Source of the DNA: Rhodobacter sp. | GTDB lineage: Bacteria > Pseudomonadota > Alphaproteobacteria > Rhodobacterales > Rhodobacteraceae | Assembly: GCA_003536295.1 (NCBI GenBank) | Contig: DPZQ01000084.1 | Coordinates: 1 to 14,662 of the forward strand | DNA: 14,662 bases | Direction of reading: 5' to 3' | In this document: positions 7,135-14,409 of the stretch, piece after piece | Layout: every line of letters begins with the position of its first letter | Numbering within the stretch: the first letter of the stretch is position 1 | The notes under the pieces: generated by a model | The model's input: the letters and a program-made list of their open reading frames with translations, nothing else | What the model was told of the DNA's origin: nothing | Databases searched by the model: none | Made by a program: the position numbers and the translations under genes

Positions 7135-8140
7135 TAGCAACATGTGGCGAGGGGGCGCTCCAATGGCAGGCCGCATGATGCGACCCGCCCAAACCGATGA
7201 TGGATTTTAAGGCGGGGTTTTCCCTTTGACAGATATCCATCACATGGGCACAGCGGTTGTGAAAAGGGCATGCGACAGGTGCGGCCCCTAAAATGGGCGG
7301 CTGGCCCACGATGACTTGCAAGCGCTCTGCTCGCTCGCCAGAGAGTTTGGGTACCGTTTGTAAAAGCGCGCGGGTATAGGGATGTTGGGGGCGCTCAAAT
7401 AAGTCGATGACGGCGGCTTGCTCAACCACTTGACCGCCATACATCACCATTACACGGTCAGCGATGCCGGCGATAACCCCTAAATCATGGGTGATCCAGA
7501 CAATTGCCATGCCCAATTTTTGGCGTAACTCTTTTATCAGATCAAGTATTTGGGCTTGGATAGTCACATCAAGCGCAGTCGTCGGCTCATCTGCTATTAG
7601 CACTTCCGGGTCACAGGCCAGTGCAATCGCTATCATCACTCTTTGGCGCATGCCCCCTGAAAATTGATGTGGATATGACTTCAAACGCGCCGTCGCATCA
7701 GAAATGCCAACCAATTCGATAAGTTCTGCAGCCCGAACGCGGGCTGCCTTTTTACTAAGGCCCAAATGGCGGATTAAAGGCTCCATAATTTGATCGCCGA
7801 TGGTAAAAACGGGGTTTAGGCTAGTCATCGGATCTTGGAAGATAAAGCCAATTCTTGCCCCACGCACCGCCCGTAATTCCTCCGCGGTGGATTTTAAAAT
7901 ATCAACCCCGCGCAGCAGAACCTGACCCCCAAGCACTCGCGCAGGCGGCGAAGGTAAAAGCCCTATCAGAGACATCATCGTGACCGATTTTCCAGATCCA
8001 CTTTCGCCCACAACGCCCAACAGCTCACCCGGCATTAAATGAAAACTGACAGAGTTAACCGCATGCACCGCACCGCCACGCGTCTCAAATACGGTTTGCA
8101 GGTCAATAACGTCTAAAACTGGCACTTTGTCATCAAGCAT
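7127..8140 (-). CDS. Oligopeptide/dipeptide ABC transporter ATPase, DppD/OppD-like
   Basis: This is the first gene of the importer operon, 337 residues from MLDDKVPVLD. It has Walker A GESGSGKSV (45-53), Q102 in FQDPMTSLNP, signature SGGMRQ (161-166), Walker B VLIADEP with E185, D-loop ALDVT and switch H218. The C-terminal extension has cysteines 291, 297, 304 and 325, again matching the possible iron-sulfur motif of this subfamily. It should form a heterodimer with the DppF-like ATPase to power the two permeases. ATG 8140 is preferred to the adjacent in-frame TTG at 8143; a weak GGA element stands in front. Its 3' end overlaps the next gene by 8 bases. Expression should come from the divergent region 8141-8350. 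Confidence 0.94.
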   Translation of the reverse strand: MLDDKVPVLDVIDLQTVFETRGGAVHAVNSVSFHLMPGELLGVVGESGSGKSVTMMSLIGLLPSPPARVLGGQVLLRGVDILKSTAEELRAVRGARIGFIFQDPMTSLNPVFTIGDQIMEPLIRHLGLSKKAARVRAAELIELVGISDATARLKSYPHQFSGGMRQRVMIAIALACDPEVLIADEPTTALDVTIQAQILDLIKELRQKLGMAIVWITHDLGVIAGIADRVMVMYGGQVVEQAAVIDLFERPQHPYTRALLQTVPKLSGERAERLQVIVGQPPILGAAPVACPFHNRCAHVMDICQRENPALKSIIGLGGSHHAACHWSAPSPHVANV

Positions 8141-8350
8141 CAAATATCCAAATTAATTAAACCCGTCGAATGGGTCCTACTTTTAGATTTATTTTAAGAA
8201 GTGTTTTCTTTTTTTTTCATTCTAGCAAGTGATTAATTTATTTTTGGTATGTTTCTTTGACTGTTTTCAAAATTGATTAAATCCCCACACATGGCTGGGC
8301 TTGACCTTCTATGAAGTGCGGATCACTCTCGTTAAAGAAGAGGAGACAGC
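8141..8350. promoter_or_regulatory. AT-rich divergent intergenic region with promoters for the importer operon and the M20 genes
   Basis: This 210-base gap separates the start codons of two divergent transcription units, so promoters in both directions must lie here or overlap the genes. The part from 8141 to about 8282 is very AT-rich, with a run of nine T around 8209-8217. For the minus strand a weak candidate is ATGAAA (8215-8220) with TAAAAT (8191-8196), 18 bases apart. For the plus strand TTGACT (8257-8262) and TTGACC (8300-8305) resemble -35 boxes but lack a convincing -10 at normal spacing. TGATTAA occurs twice (8230-8236 and 8274-8280). No regulator gene is adjacent, and no operator can be named. 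Confidence 0.5.
8341..8345 (+). promoter_or_regulatory. Strong ribosome-binding site of the ArgE-like gene
   Basis: AGGAG lies five bases before ATG 8351 and fixes this start. It is among the strongest Shine-Dalgarno matches in the window. Confidence 0.75.
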
Positions 8351-9544
8351 ATGGCCCCCCTAACGCCATTACCACAAAATATGAGTGCGCGCGAAATTTT
8401 GACGCAACTTGTGGCCTTTCCAAGCGTCAGCCGTGACAGCAACCTATCGCTGATCGATTGGGTGGAAACCTATTTGGCCAGCCACGGGGTAGCGGCCACG
8501 CGCGTTTATGATGAGACCCAGACCAAAGCCGCCCTTTATGCCCATGTAGGTCCTTGGGTTGCGGGCGGGGTGATCTTGTCAGGTCATTCTGATGTGGTGC
8601 CTGTAGATGGGCAAGCCTGGACACGTAGTCCTTTCGTCTTGGAAGAAGAGGGGGGCAAAATATATGGGCGCGGTGCGTGCGATATGAAAGGGTTTTTGGC
8701 GCTGGCTTTGGCAGCGGTGCCTTTCGCCAAAACCCACCCCTTGGCGCGGCCCTTACAGATTGCTATTTCCTATGATGAAGAGGTGGGCTGCATCGGCGCG
8801 CGTCCCATGATTGCCGAAATGGCTCAAAATTTGCCCCGCGCTGCCGCGGTGGTGGTGGGCGAGCCTTCGATGATGCGGATGGTCAACGGCCATAAGGGCG
8901 GCATCGGTTTTGCTGTGCATGTGCAAGGGTATGAGGTACACTCTTCGCTTTTAGATCGTGGCGTAAATGCGATTATGCGCGCGGCCCCTTTGATTGACTG
9001 GGCCAATCACATTAATGCGCAAAACGCAGCCCAAGCGCCAAGCGCGCTGGTGGCGATGTTTGATCCGCCTTACACCACCGCCCATGTTGGCGTAATATCG
9101 GGTGGGACGGCACATAATATCACCGCCAAAGATTGCCATTTTGGTTTTGATTTTAGAGTGGTTCCTGGCGAAACGCCCGCCCAATGGGTTGCGGCGCTAA
9201 ATGCCAAAGTGGCCACTTTGCGCGTACCCATGCAGGCCCTACGCCCAGAGACCGATATAATCCTGACCCAGCGGTTCGACGTCCCCCCCTTGACCCCAGA
9301 GCAGGGCGGCGCGGCCGAGGCTTTGGTGCGGCGTTTGACGGGGGATAATGGCGTCGCGGTCGTCAGTTACGGCACCGAGGCGGGACAATTTCAAGAAATG
9401 GGCTACTCTACCGTTGTGTGTGGGCCGGGGGATATTGCCCAAGCCCATCAACCCGATGAATTTATACTCTCGTCACAATTTGATGCAGGCTGGACCTTCA
9501 TGATGCGTTTGCTTGATGATCTTGCGCAACCTGCTCCCGTTTAG
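8351..9544 (+). CDS. ArgE-like deacetylase, M20 family metallohydrolase
   Basis: This 397-residue zinc-dependent hydrolase is of the acetylornithine deacetylase (ArgE) type, which cleaves the N-acyl group from amino acids in the cytoplasm. The metal and catalytic residues are all in place: H79 and D81 in SGHSDVVPVDG, bridging D111 in GRGACDMKGF, catalytic E143 with E144 in DEEVGCIG, E171 in GEPS, and H366 near AQAHQPDEF. Residues about 180-290 form the lid/dimerisation domain, with the conserved H197 in GYEVHSSL. Length is near that of E. coli ArgE. It is the first gene of a two-gene unit with another M20 enzyme (12-base gap) and diverges from the peptide importer. This context favours a catabolic role on imported N-acyl amino acids or related conjugates over arginine synthesis; the gene symbol is therefore left empty. 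Exact substrate is unknown. Confidence 0.9.
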   Translation: MAPLTPLPQNMSAREILTQLVAFPSVSRDSNLSLIDWVETYLASHGVAATRVYDETQTKAALYAHVGPWVAGGVILSGHSDVVPVDGQAWTRSPFVLEEEGGKIYGRGACDMKGFLALALAAVPFAKTHPLARPLQIAISYDEEVGCIGARPMIAEMAQNLPRAAAVVVGEPSMMRMVNGHKGGIGFAVHVQGYEVHSSLLDRGVNAIMRAAPLIDWANHINAQNAAQAPSALVAMFDPPYTTAHVGVISGGTAHNITAKDCHFGFDFRVVPGETPAQWVAALNAKVATLRVPMQALRPETDIILTQRFDVPPLTPEQGGAAEALVRRLTGDNGVAVVSYGTEAGQFQEMGYSTVVCGPGDIAQAHQPDEFILSSQFDAGWTFMMRLLDDLAQPAPV

Positions 9545-9556
9545 AAAGGATTTCTG

Positions 9557-10723
9557 ATGCCTGTTAAAAATCGTTTTGCCGAACTTTTGCCCGAAATCAC
9601 TGCATGGCGCCAAGATTTCCATGAAAACCCCGAACTTTTGTTCGATGTGCACCGCACGGCGGATAAGGTTGTCGAACTTTTACGAAGCTTTGGTGTGGAT
9701 GAGATTGTCACAGGCATTGGCCGCACAGGCGTCGTTGGCGTGATCCATGGCAAAACAAATTCCAAAAACCGTGTGATCGGTTTGCGTGCCGATATGGACG
9801 CGCTGCCCATTCATGAGCAAACAGGCCTACCTTATGCCAGTAAAACGCCGGGAAAAATGCACGCTTGTGGCCATGACGGCCATACTGCGATGTTGCTGGG
9901 AGCTGCTAAATATCTGGCCGAGACGCGCAATTTCGACGGCAAGGCCGTGGTGATCTTTCAGCCCGCTGAAGAGGGCGGTGGCGGCGGGCGCGAAATGTGT
10001 GCTGATGGGATGATGGCGCGGTTTGGCGTGCAAGAAGTTTACGGCATGCATAATATGCCCGGTATTCCCGTTGGCCATTTCGCAATTCGCACAGGCGCTT
10101 TGATGGCGGCGGCGGACCAATTCGAAATTGTTGTCACTGGCAAAGGTGGTCATGCGGCTAAGCCGCATGACTGTATCGACACAACCTTAGTTGCCGCTCA
10201 TATCATTGTGGCTCTGCAAAGCATCGCGTCGCGTGGGGTTGATCCTTTGGGGCAAGTGGTTGTCTCGGTTTGCACGGTGGCCACTGACTCAACGGCACAT
10301 AATGTGATCCCGCAGGTCGTAAAGCTAAAAGGCACCGCCCGAACAATGGATTCCAAAATCCAAGATTTTGTGGAAAAACGCATCTCAGAGATTGCAACCC
10401 TGACCGCAGCGGCGCAAGGGGCCAGGGCCGATGTGTATTATGAGCGCGGATATCCTGTAACCGTCAATGCCGAAGACAATACCCATTACGCTGCCCAAGT
10501 AGCGCAAGACGTGTCAGGTCACGTCGACACCAACACCCCACCCTTGATGGGGGCCGAGGATTTTAGCTATCTGTTAAATGAACGTCCCGGCGCCTATATT
10601 TTCGTGGGCAATGGCGACACAGCGATGGTGCATCATCCAGCCTATAATTTTGACGATAACGCCATTCCCTTTGGAGCAAGCTGGTATGCGGGCATGGTTG
10701 AGGCGCGCATGCCATCGGCATAG
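9557..10723 (+). CDS. M20D amidohydrolase (hippurate hydrolase / IAA-amino acid hydrolase type)
   Basis: This 388-residue cytoplasmic metallohydrolase belongs to the M20D branch, which cleaves N-acyl amino acid amide bonds (hippurate, N-acetyl or indole-acetyl conjugates). Metal-binding signatures are complete: C104 and H106 in HACGHDGHT, E138/E139 in QPAEEGGGG, H165 in GMHNMPG, and H359/H360 in MVHHPAYNFDD; MGAEDFSYLL is the typical late block. The dimerisation domain spans about residues 182-295. ATG 9557 has AGGA at 9547-9550, six bases in front. It follows the ArgE-like gene by 12 bases and is almost certainly co-transcribed. Having two different M20 enzymes together suggests either two substrates or stepwise removal of groups from one conjugate. 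Many such enzymes are annotated hipO or amaA, but the sequence alone does not decide the substrate. Confidence 0.92.
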   Translation: MPVKNRFAELLPEITAWRQDFHENPELLFDVHRTADKVVELLRSFGVDEIVTGIGRTGVVGVIHGKTNSKNRVIGLRADMDALPIHEQTGLPYASKTPGKMHACGHDGHTAMLLGAAKYLAETRNFDGKAVVIFQPAEEGGGGGREMCADGMMARFGVQEVYGMHNMPGIPVGHFAIRTGALMAAADQFEIVVTGKGGHAAKPHDCIDTTLVAAHIIVALQSIASRGVDPLGQVVVSVCTVATDSTAHNVIPQVVKLKGTARTMDSKIQDFVEKRISEIATLTAAAQGARADVYYERGYPVTVNAEDNTHYAAQVAQDVSGHVDTNTPPLMGAEDFSYLLNERPGAYIFVGNGDTAMVHHPAYNFDDNAIPFGASWYAGMVEARMPSA

Positions 10724-10735
10724 AAAAAGGGGTTT

Positions 10736-10756
10736 GCGGGCGGTTTAGCCGCCCGT
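10736..10756. terminator. Hairpin at the convergent junction of the M20D gene and moaA
   Basis: A perfect 7-bp GC stem, CGGGCGG at 10737-10743 with CCGCCCG at 10749-10755, extended by one G-U pair, has a five-base loop that contains the moaA stop codon. On the minus strand a run of five T (complement of 10723-10728, an A run) follows after about eight bases; on the plus strand no T run follows. It sits in a 21-base gap between two convergent genes and may stop transcripts from both sides, better for moaA. Confidence 0.45.
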
Positions 10757-11761
10757 ATGGCTCATATGACGGCTTACTTGGCCGCTGGTTTCTTGGCGAC
10801 TGTAGTCAAAATCATGGCCCTTGGGCTTATGGGCGATTGCGTCGCGGATCGCCGCTTCAAGCTGCTTGTCTTCTGGGCTTGCACGCAAAGGCGCGCGCAA
10901 ATCTGCCATATCTTCTTGGCCCAAGCACATATAAAGTTCACCCAAACAGGTCAGGCGCACGCGGTTACAGCTTTCGCAAAAATTATGCGACAACGGCGTG
11001 ATAAAGCCAATTTTTTGGCCTGTCTCTAATAGCTCCACATAGCGCGCAGGCCCGCCTGTGCGTTCTGGTAGGTCTTTTAGACGGTAGCTTTGTGCCAATT
11101 GGGCCCGCAAATCCGTCAGGGGCCAATATTGATCGACCCTATCAAGCTCGCCCATGTCACCCATGGGCATCACTTCGATAAAGGTCAGATCGTGGCCTTC
11201 TTCGGCGCACCATTCCGTTAGAGTAATTAGTTCGGCTTGGTTAACGGCCTTGAGGGCTACTGTGTTGATTTTGATCTTAAGCCCCGCCGCTTTGGCGGTT
11301 TTTATGCCTTCTAACACTTGCGGCAAACGGCCCCAACGGGTGACGGCTGCAAATTTATCTGGATCAAGCGTATCAAGTGATACATTCACCCGTTTGACAC
11401 CGCAGGCCACTAGTTCGGCCGCATATTTGCCCAATTGTGAGCCATTAGTAGTCAACGTCAGCTCTTGCAGCGCGCCGCTGTCAAGGTGGCGCTTCATCGC
11501 GCGGAAAAATCCCATAATGTCACGGCGCACCAAAGGTTCGCCGCCGGTTATGCGCAGTTTATTCACGCCCATCCGTACAAAGGTTGAGCATAGCCTGTCC
11601 AGCTCTTCCAAGGTTAAAAGCTCGGCCTTGGGCAAAAAACTCATATTTTCAGACATGCAATAGACGCAGCGAAAGTCGCAACGGTCAGTCACCGATACCC
11701 GCAAGTACGAGATCTTGCGCGCGAAAGGATCGATCAATTGGGGTAGGTTCAAATCTAACAT
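10745..11761 (-). CDS. moaA: GTP 3',8-cyclase MoaA (molybdenum cofactor biosynthesis)
   Basis: MoaA is the radical-SAM enzyme that turns GTP into 3',8-cH2GTP, the first step of molybdopterin synthesis, in the cytoplasm. In the 338-residue protein the N-terminal cluster motif is C28, C32, C35 (CDFRCVYC), the SAM-contacting GGEP motif is at 73-76, and the second C-terminal cluster is C262, C265 and C279 within FCESCNRVRLT. The C terminus ends in GG, as is usual and needed for activity in the family. ATG 11761 is preferred to the in-frame TTG at 11767; no clear ribosome-binding site is present, and the start lies nine bases after the preceding stop, so coupled translation is likely. Other cofactor genes (moaC, moaE, mog) are not in view; here moaA is the last gene behind glmU, glmS and an AlkD-like gene. 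Confidence 0.97.
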   Translation of the reverse strand: MLDLNLPQLIDPFARKISYLRVSVTDRCDFRCVYCMSENMSFLPKAELLTLEELDRLCSTFVRMGVNKLRITGGEPLVRRDIMGFFRAMKRHLDSGALQELTLTTNGSQLGKYAAELVACGVKRVNVSLDTLDPDKFAAVTRWGRLPQVLEGIKTAKAAGLKIKINTVALKAVNQAELITLTEWCAEEGHDLTFIEVMPMGDMGELDRVDQYWPLTDLRAQLAQSYRLKDLPERTGGPARYVELLETGQKIGFITPLSHNFCESCNRVRLTCLGELYMCLGQEDMADLRAPLRASPEDKQLEAAIRDAIAHKPKGHDFDYSRQETSGQVSRHMSHTGG

Positions 11762-11770
11762 CAGCAAAGC

Positions 11771-12592
11771 TTAGTCTGAGCCATTCAACATGACAAGAGG
11801 GGTAGTGGGGTCTTTGTCAAAGTCGAAGCCAGTGAGCTGTTCGTCGTTTAAGGGTGATCGAAGGTCGGGGCCAAGATAAGGGCTTTGATCAAGCGTCGGC
11901 GCGTCCCAGCCTTGGGGCAGATATTGCGCCGCCTCGACGCGGGCGAATTTCTTCAAATCGGGGCCATGCATGCGCAAAAATCTGATGGTACGGGTGGGGT
12001 CGCGTTTTGAAAGGTCACGCAGCCACCAAGCGATGGCCTTTTGGATGAACCAGTCACGATCGGATACATAACGTCCTGCCCAGCCTAAAATACGGTCCGT
12101 CATAAGGCTTTCTTCGACTTTGGGATTGCGCAGTTTGGCATAGGGGAGTGTGACCACAAGGGCCGCACGGCGCACCCACATATTTTCAGATCGCGTCCAA
12201 TCTTCGACCGCGTCAAGGCGGGTCGGGTTAGCGATGATGCGTTTTTGCGCGGCACTGGCCACATGGTCTGCAATGGCCCAAGCGTCAAGCTGCTGCACCC
12301 ATGCGCTGATCAAGGCCCATGCGCCGTTGTCGTCAGGGCGGATACGAGCTTGGGTCAAAAGTTTTGCCGCAGCGATTTGGCCTTCGTGGATATTACTGTC
12401 CCAAAGCCCTTGGCACAGCAAAAGCCGCGTCTCAAGCGTCAGCTCGGCGCGCCATTTTTTGACCAAGAAATCAATATCGGGGTTGGCTGTGCCCAGATAG
12501 GGGCGTTCAATCTTGTGGTAGGCGGCCATTTCAAGGTCTTTGCCGTTTTGGGCTTTGGCTTTGATCGCTGCAAGGGCATATTCTGGGGTCAT
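11771..12592 (-). CDS. AlkD-like DNA alkylation repair protein (HEAT-repeat glycosylase family)
   Basis: This 273-residue protein matches the DNA alkylation repair family (PF08713 type), helical HEAT-like proteins that remove alkylated bases such as 7-methylguanine or 3-methyladenine. The functional residues described for Bacillus cereus AlkD (W109, D113, R148, W187) appear to have counterparts: W105 and D109 with the same four-residue spacing in DAWAIAD, R141 in MWVRRAALV, and W189 in FIQKAIAWWLRD. That alignment was made by eye. The sequence after about residue 230 is a polar tail. Length is somewhat above AlkD itself. The ATG overlaps the glmS stop in an ATGA unit (12589-12592), so translation is coupled to GlmS. 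A functional link to amino-sugar synthesis is not evident; it may simply ride on a constitutive transcript. Confidence 0.85.
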   Translation of the reverse strand: MTPEYALAAIKAKAQNGKDLEMAAYHKIERPYLGTANPDIDFLVKKWRAELTLETRLLLCQGLWDSNIHEGQIAAAKLLTQARIRPDDNGAWALISAWVQQLDAWAIADHVASAAQKRIIANPTRLDAVEDWTRSENMWVRRAALVVTLPYAKLRNPKVEESLMTDRILGWAGRYVSDRDWFIQKAIAWWLRDLSKRDPTRTIRFLRMHGPDLKKFARVEAAQYLPQGWDAPTLDQSPYLGPDLRSPLNDEQLTGFDFDKDPTTPLVMLNGSD

Positions 12593-14406
12593 TCTACAGT
12601 CACTGACTTTGCTAGATTACGCGGCTGGTCGACATCTGTGCCTTTGGCAACCGCGGTATGATAGGCCAAAAGCTGGGCTGGGATGGCATAGATGATGGGG
12701 GCTAGGAGCTCGGACACTTTGGGCATGGCCAATGTGTGCCAGCATTCGCCGCCTGCTTGGCTCAGCCCCTCATTGTCAGACACAAGTAAAACGCGGCCGT
12801 GGCGGGCCATCACCTCTTGCATATTTGAGACAGTTTTTTCAAACAGACTGTCAAGGGGCGCAAAGACGATCACGGGCATTTGCGCGTCAATCAGTGCGAT
12901 AGGCCCGTGCTTTAATTCGCCCGATGCATAGGCTTCGGCGTGGATATAGCTAATTTCTTTCATCTTAAGCGCGCCTTCCAGCGCCAGCGGATACATAGTG
13001 CCGCGCCCTAAGAATAAAATATCTTGCGCCTTGGCCAGATCTTTCGCAATTTTGGCAATCTTGGGCTCGATCGCTAGGGTTTGGTTCATCAATCCGGGCA
13101 AAAGCGCAATGTCGGTCAGATGGGCCGCAACCTCATCCGCGGACAGGCGGCCGAGATCTTGTGCAGCCTTAAGGGCCAAAAGCGCCAAAACCAGAAGGGT
13201 TGAGCTAAACGCCTTGGTCGAGGCAACGCCTACTTCAACGCCCGCAAAAATAGGCAGCGCCAGATCGCTTTCGCGCGCGATGGATGAGGTGGGCACATTG
13301 ACCACCGACATGACCCGCGCCACGCGCCCTTTGGCATAACGCAGGGCCGCCAATGTGTCTGCGGTTTCGCCTGATTGGCTTACAAAGATTGCGATGGATT
13401 TGTCGGAAAGCAGCGGTTTACGATAGCGAAATTCTGACGCAATATCAATATCAACAGGCAGGCCTGCGATCTGCTCGAGCCAATATTTGGCAACATGACA
13501 AGCATAATGGCCCGTGCCGCACGCCACCAACGTCACGCGGTCAGCGTGGGTAAAATCGACCCCTTGCGGCAGGCTTAGGCTTTTGCCGTTTTGCATATAG
13601 GCGGACTGCGCATTGGCAAGCACAATCGGTTGTTCTGCTATTTCTTTGGCCATAAAATGGCGGTGGCCGTTCTTCTCGATCCGCGCCATATCTAATTCGA
13701 TGCGGGTTTCAGGGCGGGTTACCCTTTGGCCTTGGCCATTATAAATTTTGGCCCCTTGGCGGGTGATAACAGCGCAATCATCTTCGTCGAGATAGGTGAT
13801 CCGGTCGGTCATGGTTGCTAAAGCAATCGCGTCCGAGCCTATGAACATTTCACCCGTGCCATGGCCTATTGCTAATGGGCTGCCTTTGCGCGCGGCGATC
13901 AACAGATCATCTTGTCCATCAAAGGCAAAGCAAATAGCAAAAGCGCCGTGCAACAGGGGCAATGTGGCAAAAACCGCCTCCTGCGGGCTTTTGCCCTGAT
14001 CGAGGAAGGACTGCGTCAGACATGAAATAGTTTCGGTATCGGTTTGCGAGTGGAAGACATACCCTTTAGCTGTCAAACTGTCACGTAGGGGACGAAAATT
14101 CTCGATAATGCCATTATGCACAACGGCGACAGGGCCCGACTTATGGGGATGGGCATTTTCAACCGTTGCCGCACCGTGGGTCGCCCACCGTGTATGGCCA
14201 ATGCCGATTTTACCCGCCAAAGGATGATGCACCAGCAGATCCGAAAGGTGCACCAATTTGCCAACCGCGCGGCGGGTGTTGAGTACGCCGCCATTCACGG
14301 TGGCGATGCCCGCACTGTCATAGCCGCGATATTCCATACGTTTTAAACTATCGACCAACAAAGGTGCAGCTTCGTGATTTCCCAATACCCCAACAATCCC
14401 ACACAT
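12589..14406 (-). CDS. glmS: Glutamine--fructose-6-phosphate aminotransferase (isomerizing)
   Basis: GlmS makes glucosamine-6-phosphate from fructose-6-phosphate and glutamine, the entry step to UDP-N-acetylglucosamine for peptidoglycan and lipopolysaccharide. The 605-residue length is close to the 609 of E. coli. The N-terminal amidotransferase domain begins MCGIVGV, where Cys2 becomes the catalytic nucleophile after methionine removal; RGYDSAG (27-33), HTRWATHG (71-78) and HNGIIEN (97-103) complete the site. Two SIS isomerase domains follow, with VSQSGETADT and, in the second, SGELKHGPIALID; the C terminus PRNLAKSVTVE is typical. The start is fixed by AAGGG overlapping the end of glmU, only three bases lie between the genes, and the stop overlaps the next gene. 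No glmS ribozyme-like leader is possible in the three-base gap, as expected outside Firmicutes. Confidence 0.98.
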   Translation of the reverse strand: MCGIVGVLGNHEAAPLLVDSLKRMEYRGYDSAGIATVNGGVLNTRRAVGKLVHLSDLLVHHPLAGKIGIGHTRWATHGAATVENAHPHKSGPVAVVHNGIIENFRPLRDSLTAKGYVFHSQTDTETISCLTQSFLDQGKSPQEAVFATLPLLHGAFAICFAFDGQDDLLIAARKGSPLAIGHGTGEMFIGSDAIALATMTDRITYLDEDDCAVITRQGAKIYNGQGQRVTRPETRIELDMARIEKNGHRHFMAKEIAEQPIVLANAQSAYMQNGKSLSLPQGVDFTHADRVTLVACGTGHYACHVAKYWLEQIAGLPVDIDIASEFRYRKPLLSDKSIAIFVSQSGETADTLAALRYAKGRVARVMSVVNVPTSSIARESDLALPIFAGVEVGVASTKAFSSTLLVLALLALKAAQDLGRLSADEVAAHLTDIALLPGLMNQTLAIEPKIAKIAKDLAKAQDILFLGRGTMYPLALEGALKMKEISYIHAEAYASGELKHGPIALIDAQMPVIVFAPLDSLFEKTVSNMQEVMARHGRVLLVSDNEGLSQAGGECWHTLAMPKVSELLAPIIYAIPAQLLAYHTAVAKGTDVDQPRNLAKSVTVE

Positions 14407-14409
14407 TGG

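Noticed and set aside
8291..8314. Seven-codon open frame (MAGLDLL) before the ArgE-like gene, possibly a leader peptide
   Set aside because: No Shine-Dalgarno sequence stands before it, it contains no run of regulatory codons, and no attenuator hairpin follows before the real start.
8311..8454. ATG at 8311 opening a different frame across the ArgE-like start
   Set aside because: It lacks a ribosome-binding site and overlaps the well-supported gene in another frame.
12100..12661. Plus-strand open frames opposite the AlkD-like gene and the glmS end
   Set aside because: They are antisense shadows of recognised genes with no family resemblance.
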